Below are positions 23,822 to 35,642 of a stretch of DNA of 64,000 nucleotides, in pieces. A program made the translations under genes and the position numbers. The notes beneath the pieces are model-generated. The model was not told where the DNA came from. It saw nothing but the letters and a program-made list of their open reading frames with translations, and searched no databases. The first letter of the stretch is position 1. Each line of letters begins with the position of its first letter. Origin of the DNA: Lates calcarifer (lineage: Eukaryota; Chordata; Actinopteri; Centropomidae); the NCBI RefSeq assembly GCF_001640805.2, contig NC_066856.1:18920712-18984711 (forward strand), read 5' to 3'.

Positions 23822-24171
23822 TTGAGGTGAGAGAGGAGCCATGCAGCCTCAGGATGCACATTTTGTTCAGTGGTATTGAAAATGTCCTTCTGCATGTGAG
23901 GATTTCATTCAGAGGGACTGGAGCTGCTTAACATTGTCAGAAGACTTTACTGAAATACACTGCAGGTACAAATAGACACTGCTCTGAGTGTATCATTCAT
24001 AAACTGTCATGTAGCACATGGGTACACTGCAAAATGTCCTTTTCTGTACGTCTCTGTAGTGTGTAGATAAATGACCTGATTAATGTGCACCAGTAAAACC
24101 AGTTCAGCCAGACTATGTTCATGACTGTTCTGTCTCTCAGTGCAGAGCTACACAGGAAGTCTAACAGGAGG

Positions 24172-26026
24172 ATGACCAGGGACCAGTTCACCCTGTTGTT
24201 GGAGGTCATGACCTTTCAGTGGATGTTAACTCTTTCCAGAGGAGGTGAGTGAGGCGTTCACTGTCTGATCTTATTCAGTCAGGATAGAAATGATGTTCAA
24301 ACTGGAGCTGCTGCATTCAATGTTTCATCAAGCTCTTTACCTGATGTGTTGCAGACACTGAGGTGTCCTGTGTTTTCATGGAGAGCTGCATCTTACCATG
24401 CAGCTTCCAGAGCGGAGCTGATCCAGTCATCCACTGGACTCAGGTGACAGCAGGACACCTTCCTGTCCACTCCTACTACCGCAACAAAGACCAGTTTGGA
24501 CTCCAGGACCAGTTCTTCAGAAACAGAACATCTCTGTTCAAGGACCAGATCTCCAGAGGAAACGCCTCACTCCAGCTGACAGGGGTGGAGGTTCAGGACC
24601 AGGGCAGATACAGATGCTACACCAGCACCATGAGAGGAAAGGAGGAGTCATGTGTCAACCTGAGAGTGGACAGTATGAGAGACACACAGGAAATACACAA
24701 AGACATTTGTCTGTGTTTGTTATGTACAGGTCAGTTGTAAATGTACAGTGTAAACATGGTATCAAATTGATAACAAAGTTCCTCTTTTCTTGCAGCTCCA
24801 GTCAGTAAAGTCAACATGGAGCAGGTAGGAAACAGGATCATCTGCAGCTCAGAGGGGATCTACCCTGAACCTGATCTCACCTGGTCCACCAGACCTCCAT
24901 CCAACCTGAACCTCCAGAACCAAACCAGCATCCAGCAGACTGAGCAGCAGCTCTACAACATCAGTAGTTCTCTGATACTTTCAGACAGTGAAACTGATCT
25001 GATCTACATCTGCACCATCAGCACTCGCAGCAACAGCAGAAACACCACTTGGAGAAAACTACGTGAGGATTATATCTCACCTGTTACCTAAACCAATAAA
25101 TCAAGTTGTTATAACTTTGTTAAATATTGAAATATTCCTCCCTGGCTGCATTTACAAAGTTAAAAATATAAATAACACAAGTTAAGGCGGTGGTGTTTCC
25201 ATTTTATCCACAGGGGCCAGACTGTATGAGCCTGCAAACATCCAAACATCAGAAAACATCATCATGATGCATTCAGGGACACTTCAACTGACTCACTCTC
25301 TTTCTGTTTCAGAGGATTCAACCAATGTTGGAGCCATTATAGGTGGAGTGGTTGGAGCCATTTCTGTAGCAGCAGTAACAGCAGTAACAGTAGTTGTCCT
25401 GGTGTGGTATATTACAAAAAGGTAAAATAACATTCCTCTTATTTCTTCATTCATTTCTTGTTGTCTTTATTGATGATGATGCTTCTTGGACTCAGGAAAT
25501 CTCTCAGGTCGACAGAGAAACGTTAGAAATGCACTGCTGCACTGCATCATACACAAAGTTGACATGTTAATGGAAAAATTACAATCGGTTTTTGACTCAA
25601 TCAGATCATTTGGATTCCACACAAACAAATGAGTGAATCTTTCCTCCTCAGTTAAAGTGTGTTTAGAAATGAAGAGGTGTCTGAGCTAAAAAGATGATCT
25701 CAGTCACAGTGTGAGTGTCAGACGACTGGAAGCAGAGTTTAACACAATACATGAGATGAAAACATCAAACTCACTCAGTGACACAGAAAATCTACTGAAG
25801 GAATCAGGATTTCTAAGATGGTTTATTTCTGTCAGAACATACTACATATATATCTCATTCTATTTAAGAAGAAATAAAGGATTGTTTTGATTTTACTTTT
25901 ATATGTTTCTGATGCTGAATTTTCTTCAGGTTTGTTTGCAGGAGAATAGAACTTGAAGAACGTACAAATGAAGCAACGTCTCACCAGAATGGAGAAGTCT
26001 CATCTAATGATCCTCTGATTGGATGA
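24172..26026 (+). CDS. Gene 6: HHLA2-like membrane protein (V-C-TM)
   Basis: Exons: 24172-24244 (signal peptide MTRDQFTLLLEVMTF), 24355-24672 (IgV), 24796-25062 (IgC), 25313-25421 (transmembrane, ending WYITK), 25942-26026 (tail); 283 residues. The V domain is almost that of gene 1, including the cysteine in EESCVNL, but the signal exon is of a different type. The IgV exon ends in A instead of G before the donor, giving VDS-PVS rather than VDA-PVS at the join. The tail exon is like those of genes 1 and 10 to GEVSS, then reads NDPLIG and stops: a one-base difference (GATTGGATGA for GATTGATGG) puts a stop earlier. The downstream segment is close to those after genes 1 and 10; a poly(A) signal is at 26700-26705. 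Confidence 0.87.
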
Positions 26027-27060
26027 AATACAGACTCTGATCACTCTGAGCAGTCCTGTGGTGTAACTGTATTAAATGACGGTGAACACTGGGACATTCA
26101 GGTCAATATGGACGAGAAGTGGAAACAAATGAACTGATTAAATATAATAACTGGATATTTTGATGATCTCATTTCAGTGACAGCTGAGAACTGAGCTGAG
26201 CATTAATTTGAAAACGTTGTAAATAAAACCTTCAGTTCTGTTTTTAAAGCCATTTAACAAACACATCCTTGTCAGTCCAGTTACTGAAGGTCAAAGACTG
26301 TTTGATGTAAAAATGTATTTTATCATTACTATGTACCTGCCTAATGTAGTAGTATTACATATCATTAGTAGAATGTAGTGACTGTGGACTGATGAACATC
26401 TGAACTCTCTGACTCTTTAACTCTCTCCTGCTTCATGCAGCTTCATCGTTCGTCTCTCTGATTGATATTTCATGAGGCAGATGTTTGTTGTGAGTAACAA
26501 ACTCTAAAGGTTTGAGTTTTCTAAGTCAGAGCTTTAACTCACTGCTCTGATCTGCTTTCACTGACTGGACTCCAGGTTTGTTTCTGTCATTAGCTGAGAG
26601 GTTCACATTCATTTCCAACCTGCTTTGTGCATGTTTCAGTCATAATGATAAGAGGGTGATAACTGCTGTGTATTTTAATACTTGCTGTGATTTATTCTTA
26701 ATAAAATCTATACTGAATGTTTTGTTCTTGTCCAGTTTGAACTTCATGTGAAGCATCATGTTGTTGGTTCTGGGTACAAACCTTGTATCTCCACACACTA
26801 GTGTGTATTTGCTGTCCTTAAAAAGCCACTGAGGAGCTGCTCTTGTGACACTTTGTGCTGACACACACTTTGAGAAGAAATGTCCAGAGTGTCCATGATG
26901 AAAACTTGACATGTGTTGTGCAGATTGATTCATCTCACCACTTGCTGATGTTCAGCTCTGTCCACTGTAGCTCTGTACATCAAACAGGACAATCTGCTCC
27001 ACAAAACACACAACATCAAGTCACCAACACCTGAACATCATCAACCTTCACTTTCACTGA
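26027..27060 (+). other. 3-prime UTR and flank of gene 6
   Basis: About 80 bases more than after genes 1 and 10 at its start (CAGTCCTGTGGTGTAACTGT onward), a piece of the UTR type found after gene 4. The rest is nearly identical to 43000-43740. Confidence 0.6.
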
Positions 27061-27073
27061 TCCAAAACAAGGC

Positions 27074-27231
27074 AGCGCCCCCTGCTGGTCGGAGGTGTCG
27101 ACAGAAATAACAAAGACACACAGAGAAGTTCATTTAGTTCCAGTCTTTTCAGCTGCTTTAAAGCTCAGTAATAAGTTTGTCTGAAGTCACACACTGGATC
27201 CTCATTGGTCGTCTCATCAGCAGGGGGCGCT
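27074..27231. promoter_or_regulatory. Pair of opposed CTCF-like motifs upstream of gene 7
   Basis: Minus-strand match at 27074-27088 and plus-strand match at 27217-27231, 143 bases apart as upstream of gene 2. Confidence 0.5.
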
Positions 27232-28325
27232 GTAACCTCATCAGTCATTCAGTCAGTCAGTAAAACACAGAGAGGACTGACTGAAAACCTCTCCCTCATC
27301 TAACAGACTGTTAAACCCTCCTCCTCCTCTGCTCTGTGGTGAGAGTTCTCTCACAGTCAGAGTTGAATCCACTGCAGATTGTCTGTGGTTGTGGACTGAC
27401 TGACTTGTTTTAATGTTGGAGGACAGCTCTTCCATTGACTGCCAGCACCGTCCCTGGGCTGTTTGTGACTGATGGACAAAGGTTTGGAGGATAAACTGCA
27501 TTTTCTAACAGAGCAGCTTCACTCACTTATTTCACACCATCTTTCTTTACACACAACTTTAGTTTATTGTCGTCTAAATCAACTGTTTGATTCCTTTTCA
27601 TCAACTTTCATCTTTTAGTCTTTAGTTTTCTTTGGAAGGTTGAATGAAAGCAGCTGTTTTAACATCTGGAAACCTGCTCTCTGCTCTTCCTGCTCTGTGT
27701 TTGAAGGTGTCTGAAATGGTTAAATCACATTCATCAGCATGAAGAACAACTGTACTGTGAAACCAGCAAGTTTGGACTCTGCTGTGAAATTCCTGATGTT
27801 CATGCTCCATGAGAGATGATGGATCAAATCCTCAAACCTCACAGCACTTGAACAGAACAGGCCTTTTCACAGTATATATATAATGTAATGTATATTAATG
27901 TTCAATGTATTAATCAGTTTAATGTTGAAGCTGGTTACTTCCTGCTGTTTAATATATAAACTGCATCATCATATATTGTTGATGATATTTTGCTTTAATG
28001 GTCTGAATCAGCAAAGTAACTAAAGCTGTCAGATAAATGTAGAGGAGTAAAAGTATAAAGTAACAGAACATGGAATTAAACAAAGAACAAGAACCTCAAA
28101 GCTGAACTTTAGTTTCTGAAGTCAGCACAGATGAAGTCAGAGATGGTGAAGACTATTTTTCACTGTTGTTGGTCAATGTGAGATCAATATGTGAATAAAC
28201 AGGAAGAATTATAAAAAGGACTGCTGGCAACCAGTTCAGTCAGCCCAGGTGTAACTGTCATATCCACCTTCATGTCTCTGTTCATGTCTCTCAGTGCAGA
28301 GCTACACAGGAAGTCTAACAGGAGG
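27232..28325 (+). promoter_or_regulatory. Probable promoter region and leader of gene 7
   Basis: The shared flank (RUNX-like TGTGGT motifs near 27337 and 27384) continues into a segment also found before gene 11 (to 44940) and in part before gene 8. The leader exon begins at 28295, after CTCTCAG, and carries TGCAGAGCTACACAGGAAGT before the ATG. Upstream noncoding exon ends are not clear here. Confidence 0.45.
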
Positions 28326-29935
28326 ATGACCAGGGTCCAGTTCACCCTGTTGTTGGAGGTCATGACCTTTCAGTGGACCTTAACTTTCTCCAGAGGAGGT
28401 GAGTGAGGCGTTCACTGTCTGATCATTCATATCAGCTGTACCTGCACATAAAGAGCTTTGAAGGGTGTGCCCATAGACTGAACGAGCCCACAGAGAAGGC
28501 CTGTATGGGCATGAAACAAACGAAAAGCTACTGAACTCTGCTTATTTACTCCATGGTTTGACTGACCTTAAATCATGTGTGTTGGCTAAACAGCAGATTT
28601 TAAAGTTTAGGTGAGGTTCATAGACTCATACACAGAGGATGTGAACTGACACTGAGGAAATGACTGAACTGTCCTGTTTGCTAAATACCAATCATCATCA
28701 TTTTCTGTCTTTAAAATCAAGACGTGTCTCTTTACCTGATGTGTTGCAGACACTGAGGTGTCCTGTGTTTTCATGGAGAGCTGCATCTTACCGTGCAGCT
28801 TCCAGAGCGGAGCTGATCCAGTCATCCACTGGTTTCTGGAGACAGCAGGAAACCTTTATGTCCACTCCTACTACAGCAACAAAGACCAGTTTGGACTCCA
28901 GGACCAGTTCTTCAGAAACAGAACATCACTGTTCAAGGACCAGATCTCCAGAGGAAACGCCTCACTCCAGCTGACAGGGGTGGAGGTTCAGGACGAAGAT
29001 ATATACAAGTGTCACACCAGCACCAACAGAGGAAGCGAGGATTCATTGATCAACCTGAGAGTGGACGGTATGAGAGACACACAGGAAATACACAAAGACA
29101 TTAACTCTTTTGTCAAATTGCTGAAGTAAAAATTCATTTTTTACCTAAAATTATTTGTGAATTCATCCAGCTCCAGTCAGTGAAGTCAACATGGAGCAGG
29201 TAGGAAACAGGATCATCTGCAGCTCAGAGGGGATCTACCCTCAACCTGATCTCACCTGGTCCACCAGACCTCCATCCAACCTGAACCTCCAGAACCAAAC
29301 CAGCATCCAGCAGACTGAGCAGCAGCTCTACAACATCAGTAGTTCTCTGATACTTTCAGACAGTGAAACTGATCTGATCTACATCTGCACCATCAGCACT
29401 CGAAAAAACTGGAGGAGAGTCACTTTGTTTATACCAAGTAAGTGTTTTTAAAAAGACTCTGGAACTTTATTAAATGAATGTGGTGGATCAGGCAAGTAAA
29501 TCATGAGGGAATATACAGCTGTGAAGTCAGTGATGCTGAGGAGACTCTGATAACCAACACCTTTCTGAGGAGAGAGAAAAGTCAAGGTGAGGCAGCATTA
29601 AGTTAGGAACTCTTAGTCTATATGAGCAACTACTGTTATTATCTGTAATATCTGTATGAGCTGCAAACATCCAAACATCAGAAAACACCATCATGATGCA
29701 TTCAGGGACACTTCAACTCACTCACTCTCTTTCTGTTTCAGAGAATTCAACCAATGTTATAGACATTACACACAGGGTGCTTGCAGTCATTTTCATCTTA
29801 GCAGCAGTAGCAGCAGTAGTTTTCCTGGTGCTGTGCTGTAAAAAGAAAAGAGGTAAAATAACATTCTGTCGACACTTTTTAATTCATTTCTTGTTGTTTG
29901 TATTGATGATGATGTTTTTTCTCTCAGGTCGATAA
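28326..29935 (+). CDS. Gene 7: HHLA2-like membrane protein (V-C-TM), tail cut by a stop
   Basis: Exons: 28326-28398 (signal peptide), 28750-29067 (IgV), 29171-29437 (IgC), 29742-29852 (transmembrane), 29928-29935 (tail); 258 residues. The next exon reads GR then TAA (29933-29935), where genes 2, 3 and 12 have CAA or CAG; the tail is only CCKKKRGR. The exon remnant continues for some 25 bases and is then joined to the flank of gene 8. The IgV has an acidic DEDIYKC in place of DQGRYRC and a FLETAGNLY middle. The transmembrane exon is unusual (NVIDITHRVLAVIFILAAV) in having lost the glycine-rich GAIIGG start. The IgV-IgC intron is private, with a CATCCAG acceptor. Nearly identical to gene 11 up to the IgV exon. 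Confidence 0.85.
29501..29586 (+). pseudogene. Decayed third-Ig exon of gene 7
   Basis: Same 86-base remnant and same left break as in gene 2. Confidence 0.85.
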
Positions 29936-30029
29936 GAAAACAACAGGAGGGAGTCAAACAATCACTATCACCAACACCACCAACACCTGAGCATCATCAA
30001 CCTTCACTTCCACTGATCCAAAACAAGGC

Positions 30030-30187
30030 AGCGCCCCCTGCTGGTCGGAGGTGTCAACAGAAATAACAAAGACACACAGAGAAGTTCATTTAGTTCCAGT
30101 CTTTTCAGCTGCTTTAAGTAATAGTAATAAGTTTGTCTGAAGTCACACACTGGATCCTCATTGGTCGTCTCATCAGCAGGGGGCGCT
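30030..30187. promoter_or_regulatory. Pair of opposed CTCF-like motifs upstream of gene 8
   Basis: Minus-strand match at 30030-30044 and plus-strand match at 30173-30187, the same 143-base spacing as before genes 2, 7 and 11. Confidence 0.5.
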
Positions 30188-30330
30188 GTAACCTCATCAG
30201 TCATTCAGTCAGTCAGTAAAACACAGAGAGGACTGACTGAAAACCTCTCCCTCATCTAACAGACTGTTAAACCCTCCTCCTCTGCTCTGTGGTGAGAGTT
30301 CTCTCAGAGGAAGTCTTTAATCCACTACAG

Positions 30331-30454
30331 ATCTGTGACGGACTGGCGATCTGTACAGAGTGTACGCCGCCTCTCGCCCAACGTCAGCTGGGATAGGCTC
30401 CAGCCCCCCACAACCCTTAATGGACAAGCGGTATAAATGATGGAAGGATGGATG
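30331..30454 (+). mobile_element. 3-prime tail of an RTE-type LINE (Rex3/Expander-like)
   Basis: Contains GACTGGCGATCTGT, CAGCTGGGATAGGCTCCAGC and a GGATGGATG end, typical of truncated RTE-type insertions or related SINE tails in fish. The other copies of this flank lack it and run straight from CTGCAG to ATTGTCTGTGG, so the insertion boundaries are clear. Confidence 0.7.
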
Positions 30455-31484
30455 CAGATTGTCTGTGGTTGTGGACTGACTGACTTGTTTTAATGTTGGA
30501 GGACAGCTCTTCCATTGACTGCCAGCACCGTCCCTGGGCTGTTTGTGACTGATGGACAAAGGTTTGGAGGATAAACTGCATTTTCTAACAGAGCAGCTTC
30601 ACTCACTTATTTCACACCATCTTTCTTTACACACAACTTTAGTTTATTGTCGTCTAAATCAGCTGTTTGATTCCTTTTCATCAACTTTCATCTTTTAGTC
30701 TTTAGACTTTTTATATCTGGAAACCTGCTCTCTGCTCTTCCTGCTCTGTGTTTGAAGGTGAAATGATTAAATCACATTCATCAACATGAAGAAGAATTGT
30801 ACTGTGAAACCAAAAAGTCTGGACTCTGCTCTGCTGTCACTTTATACATTTCCAGTGTTTTTGCTCCGTGAGAGGAGACGGATCAAATCCTCAAACCTCA
30901 CAGTGAGTACTCATTATTTCGCTATTTCACAGTTTATATCTAATATATAATATAATGTATATTAATCATTGATGTATTAATCAGTTTAATGTTGAAGCTG
31001 GTTACTTCCTGCTGTTTAATATATAAATCATCATCATATATTAGTTGATTATATTTTACTTTAATGGTCTGAATCAGCAAAGTAACTAAAGCTGTCAGAT
31101 AAATGTAAAGTATAAAATATAAAGTAGCATGAAATGAAATTAAACAAAGTACAAGGACCTCAAAACAGTACATATAGTACTTAGTAAGAAAGGTACTTTC
31201 CACTGTACTGCAGTATAATATATTAGTGGGGACACAGAAGGTCACTGTTTGAAGAAGGGCTATAAAAATGTGTGGACTGACACAGCCTATTGATCGTTCA
31301 GTTCCTTCTTTATACAGGGATCTGTTCCGTTGGAAAGCAGCACCTGGCAACCCTGAAGGTAAATAACATGGTTTACATGCACTAACAGACTGAAGCAGTC
31401 AGATAAAAAACAGATGGCCTAACCATAAGTTTCATATTCAAACTTCCTCTTTTTCTTTCCGGGACAGATCTGCACATTAAGTTC

Positions 31485-33499
31485 ATGAGGACGATGACTG
31501 TGATCAACTGTGAGCTGTGTTTGGTGGCTGTGATCTTTCTGAGGACGTTAACTTTCTCCAGAGGAGGTGAGTGAGGCGTTCACTGTCTGATCATTCATAT
31601 CAGATGTACCTACCTACCTCATGTCTGTTGGCTAAACAGCAGATTTTAAAGTTTCGGTGAGGTTCGTAGTAGTGATAGACCATTATGTTATTTTCAGGGC
31701 CGATACTGGTTATTAGTAGTCAAGGAGGCCGTAACCGATATTTGGGGCCGATATTCATTTGCAGTAAAAGTGAAGTTTTATAAAGTCAATAAAACAAAGT
31801 TAAATTTGCACAGAAATGTGAGACTCAGAGTTGTTCAGCATGTGTGAGCACTGTGCATGCACAGCTTTCTCTGCTGATTGGCTGTTGCCGATAATCAGTC
31901 TATCTGTAGTTCATAGACTCATACACAGAGGATGTGAACTGACCTTAAGGAAATGACTGAACTTTCCTGTTTGCTAAATATACCAACGAAAGCCTTTGTT
32001 CATCATTTTCTATCTTTAAAATCAAGACGTGTCTCTTTACCTGATGTGTTGCAGACACTGAGGTGTCCTGTGTTTTCATGGAGAGCTGCATCTTACCGTG
32101 CAGCTTCCAGAGCGGAGCTGATCCAGTCATCATCTGGTTTCTGGAGACACAAGGACAGCTTAATGTCCACTCCTACTACAGCAACCAAGACCAACTCGGA
32201 CACCAGAACCAGTTCTTCAGAGGCAGAACATCACTGTTCAAGGACCAGATCTCCAGAGGAAACGCCTCACTCCAGCTGACAGGGGTGGAGGTTCAGGACC
32301 AGGGCAGATACAAGTGTCACACAAGCACCAACAGAGGAAGCCAGGATTCATTGATCAACCTGAGAGTGGACGGTATGAGAGACACACAGGAAATACACAA
32401 AGACATTTGTCTGTGTTTGTTATGTACAGATCAGTTGTAAATGTACAGTGTAAACATGGTGTCAAATTCATCACAAAGTTCCTCTTTTCTTGCAGCTCCA
32501 GTCAGTAAAGTCAACATGGAGCAGGTAGAAAACAGGATCATCTGCAGCTCAGAGGGGATCTACCCTGAACCTGATCTCACCTGGTCCACCAGACCTCCAT
32601 CCAACCTGAACCTCCAGAACCAAACCAGCATCCAGCAGACTGAGCAGCAGCTCTACAACATCAGTAGTTCTCTGATACTTTCAGACAGTGAAACTGATCT
32701 GAGCTACATCTGCACCATCAGCACTCGCAGCAACAGCAGGAGAGCAGCTTTGTTTAAACCAAGTAAGTGTTTCAAGAAGAGTTGGGCTAACCCTAACTCT
32801 GCATTTATCAAAATTTGTTTTCATCTCATCATATTACAATTTTATGACTTTTTTATTTATAGTTTTTGTGTCGTATCATTTCAGCTTCTATCAGTGTTTC
32901 AGACTCTGAAACAACAATCTCCTGCACAACCTCAATCGCCTCAATAACAGGCTTCAGTCTCACCTGGAGATTCAACCACAGTCAGATCATCCTGAACCAG
33001 AGCAGAGCTGACATCAGCTACACAGTGTCAGAGGAGTGGAGGCAGCAGGTGAAGGGTGTGTCAGAGTCAGGCAGCCTCATGCTACAGGACTTATCTTCAC
33101 ATCATGAGGGAATATACAGCTGTGAAGTCAGTGATGCTGAGGAGACTCTGATAACCAACACCTTTCTGAGGAGAGAGAAAAGTCAAGGTGAGGCAGCATT
33201 AAGTTAGGAACTCTTAGTCTATATGAGCAACTACTGTTATTATCTGTAATATCTGTATGAGCTGCAAACATCCAGAAAACACCATCATGATGCATTCAGG
33301 GACACTTCAACTCACTCACTCTCTTTCTGTTTCAGAGGATTCAACCAATGTTGGAGCCATTATAGGTGGAGTGATGGTTGGAGCCATTTTGGTCGTAGCA
33401 GCAGTAGTTGTCCTGGTGCTGTGCTGTAAAAAGAAAAGTAAAACTACAAATGGTATTGACAGATGTTCGTACAGACGTGCGAACAGCCCACAAACATGA
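31485..33499 (+). CDS. Gene 8: HHLA2-like membrane protein with three Ig domains (V-C-V-TM)
   Basis: Exons: 31485-31566 (signal peptide, MRTMTVINCELCLVAVIFL, unique in the array), 32055-32372 (IgV), 32496-32762 (IgC), 32885-33187 (third Ig), 33336-33499 (transmembrane and tail); 377 residues. The signal exon has a second in-frame ATG at codon 4. The third domain has TISCTTSIASITGF where the others have TISCPDSITSITGF. The last exon has lost its donor (KKKS in place of KKRG and GTAAAA) and reads on to a tail ending DRCSYRRANSPQT, as in gene 0. The IgC has YICT preceded by LS in place of LI. Intron 1 carries a 239-base hAT-like insertion. Confidence 0.86.
31670..31908. mobile_element. Small hAT-like nonautonomous transposon
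   Basis: 239 bases with imperfect inverted ends (TAGTGATAGAC and, inverted, TACAGATAGAC). It is flanked by 8-base near-repeats: GTTCGTAG at 31662-31669 and GTTCATAG at 31909-31916. Genes 7 and 11 have the unfilled site GGTTCATAGACTC. Eight-base target duplication is characteristic of hAT elements. No transposase frame is present. Confidence 0.75.
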
Positions 33500-35642
33500 T
33501 GCCTCATATGCAGTCCTGAGCTGTGACTGTATTAAATCAATGTGAACATGGAGACGTTCTCCAACCTCTCCACTGGACTCTGAAGGATTAACTGATCCTC
33601 CATCAGTGTCTCAGCAAACGATGGGCTCTCCTGTTTGGTTTCATCTTCACAGAACAGAGAGAGAAAAACCAGATCAGACCAGGATGAAGTTTGTATCTGA
33701 GGCTCTGCACTACACTGCAGGAACACACTGGTTTGTCAGTGAAAAGCTCAACATATGAAACCAGACAAAGCTCCAGACTCCTCCTTATCCTCATCCTCTG
33801 CTGCAGCTCCACCACATGATCAGGAGACTCCTCCAACTCAAGACAAAAGAACACTAGCACACACAGCACCACCTGCATCAATAATGACAGTGTTGAGAAG
33901 GTGGAGACCTCCTCCTCCTCCTCCTCCACCCTCTGCTGCTGCTGTTCCCCCTGTTTCTTCAACAGGTTAAATTCCTCCAATAGGAACAAACTCAAACACA
34001 TCACAGACAGTGCCTCTAAAACGACTGGTTGTGAATGATATTTAGTGTGGTCCAACATTATTTCATCATCTGGTATTTTTAGTCTTTTCATGAGAATTTT
34101 CTGAAACCTGTGGTTTTGGTTGTTCCACTGCTTTTATTGTGAAGATCGTGCTTTTATTTTCAAGAGTAATAACGGTACTGAGAATAAGGAACTAATGGTG
34201 TCAGAACTGTAACCACATGTCTCTCAATGTGAGGGAAGTTTAGAAATGTTTGTTTGCTCAGAACCTGGGTGACAGAGACACAAAGTTGGTGTGTGTTTAC
34301 TTTAACTTTTAATGACACTGTAGTGCTGTCTTTATGGTTTTTAGAGAACTTCAAATGATATAAATAATACAATAATAAATAGATTTTTTAAAGGTGTCTA
34401 TGTCTTAACAATATCATCATGTTTATATGCCTGCTCTCATTTCATTGTATTTTTCTATTTCCATCTTTTGTTGATTTATCTGTTTTTTCCTGCAGCTCAT
34501 GCTCTGATTCTACACGTTGACCTGATTTCACTGCAGTTTCTTACACTTGTTTCAGCTGCTCTAAAGCTCACTGACACTGAAAGAGAACTGACACTAGATG
34601 ATTAAGTTTTGGTGGTGTAACTGCAGAGTGACACAGACGCCCTGATAAAACACTTCCTCTTTTTAACCGAGCTTTAAAGTCAGGAGATGTTCACTATTTT
34701 CCGACACATTTAAAAGAACAGAAACATGATGGTTTCACGGGAAAACCCAGAGGCTACATCCTATTTACATTAATTGTCTCTATCACAAAACATCAAATGT
34801 AGACATTTTCATTTCTTGTTCCTCCTCCTCTTCGTCTCCATTGGTCACAAGTTCCCATGTCATTTCCTGAGTCTGTGCCCTCATTATTTTCTTATCCCAC
34901 TCACTCCTCTTATCTTGCTTCCTCATGCACAGGAATCTCCCGCTTCATTTGTTTTTAACAGCTGAAGTGTTCAGATGTGGGAACTCACAGTGAACACAGA
35001 CAGATGGATGGTCTCACGTGGATCTCTCATCCCTCCATAGTTTGGACTGTGCAGGCTGAATGACATGTGAGTTTGCTTTGTGTTCTCACCATAATATCTC
35101 TATGGTTTTGTTATGTGATGAGTTAAGTTTCAGTGGTGGTGGGAGTCTGTCTCAGGCTCACACTGGGTCAGAGGTGGGACCACTCTGGACAGGACTCCAG
35201 GCTTTATTTGCCCTCTCCACAGCAGCATGCTTTGTCTCCTGAATGAGATCATGCAGATCACAACCAGCTGAGAAATTCATTTATTCTCATGCATCTCAGG
35301 CTGTAGTTAGAGCAGCAGGAGGGCTGGAGTCACCAGTTAACCACACCCACCCGCCCTCTCTCTGACAGAGGCACATGTTGATTTGAACGTGGAGCGGGTT
35401 TTCCCTGGACCCACGTGGAGACTCATATCTGATCAGAGCCTGTATGTTGCCTGTTCTTGTCTGTATACGACCTCCTGGGAGCTCTCAGTGCAGTTTGCTG
35501 ATCTTTTGCTGTTTTTGGATCAGAATCCACTTCACTGTTTGTCCCTGTTGATTTAATGCTGACTGCCTTCTAATGTTTCTTGTTGATTTTTTTGTTCCAT
35601 TAGGTACGACACTTCCTGGACAGAGGGATCCACACAGTGCAG
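33500..35642 (+). other. Intergenic between genes 8 and 9
   Basis: 33500-34620 matches the region after gene 0. It includes an open frame at 33755-33970 with a run of eight prolines coded by a CTC/CCT repeat (33909-33927); gene 0's copy lacks the proline part, so I do not call a gene. 34990-35066 resembles the noncoding exon used by genes 4, 10 and 16 (TCCATAGTTTGGACTGTG), with a GTGAGT donor at 35067. It may splice to 35605 (after TTCCATTAG), the leader of gene 9. Confidence 0.5.

Larger units (their letters stand above)
22041..24171. other. Repeat-rich intergenic region before gene 6
   Basis: Holds a CTCF-like motif (22085-22099), a GT repeat (22941-22988) and a Tc1-like relic (23500-23821). 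The stretch 23150-23170 resembles the noncoding exon end seen before genes 3 and 12, but its donor is altered. The leader of gene 6 starts at 24141 after TGTCTCTCAG. Most of 22200-22900 and 23170-23490 is unlike the rest of the window, and I see no gene in it. Confidence 0.55.
29936..31484 (+). promoter_or_regulatory. Gene 7 remnant fused to gene 8 promoter flank
   Basis: At about 29962 the old tail exon of gene 7 (GAGTCAAACAAT) runs straight into CACTATCACCAACACC, the start of the promoter-type flank. The gene 7 3-prime UTR has been lost. A CTCF-like pair follows (30030-30044, 30173-30187), then an RTE-type insertion, then noncoding exon ends near 30901 (CTCACA before GTGAGTAC) and 31359 (CCCTGAAG before GTAAATAA). 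The leader exon of gene 8 begins at 31468 (after CCGGGACAG). Confidence 0.5.
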
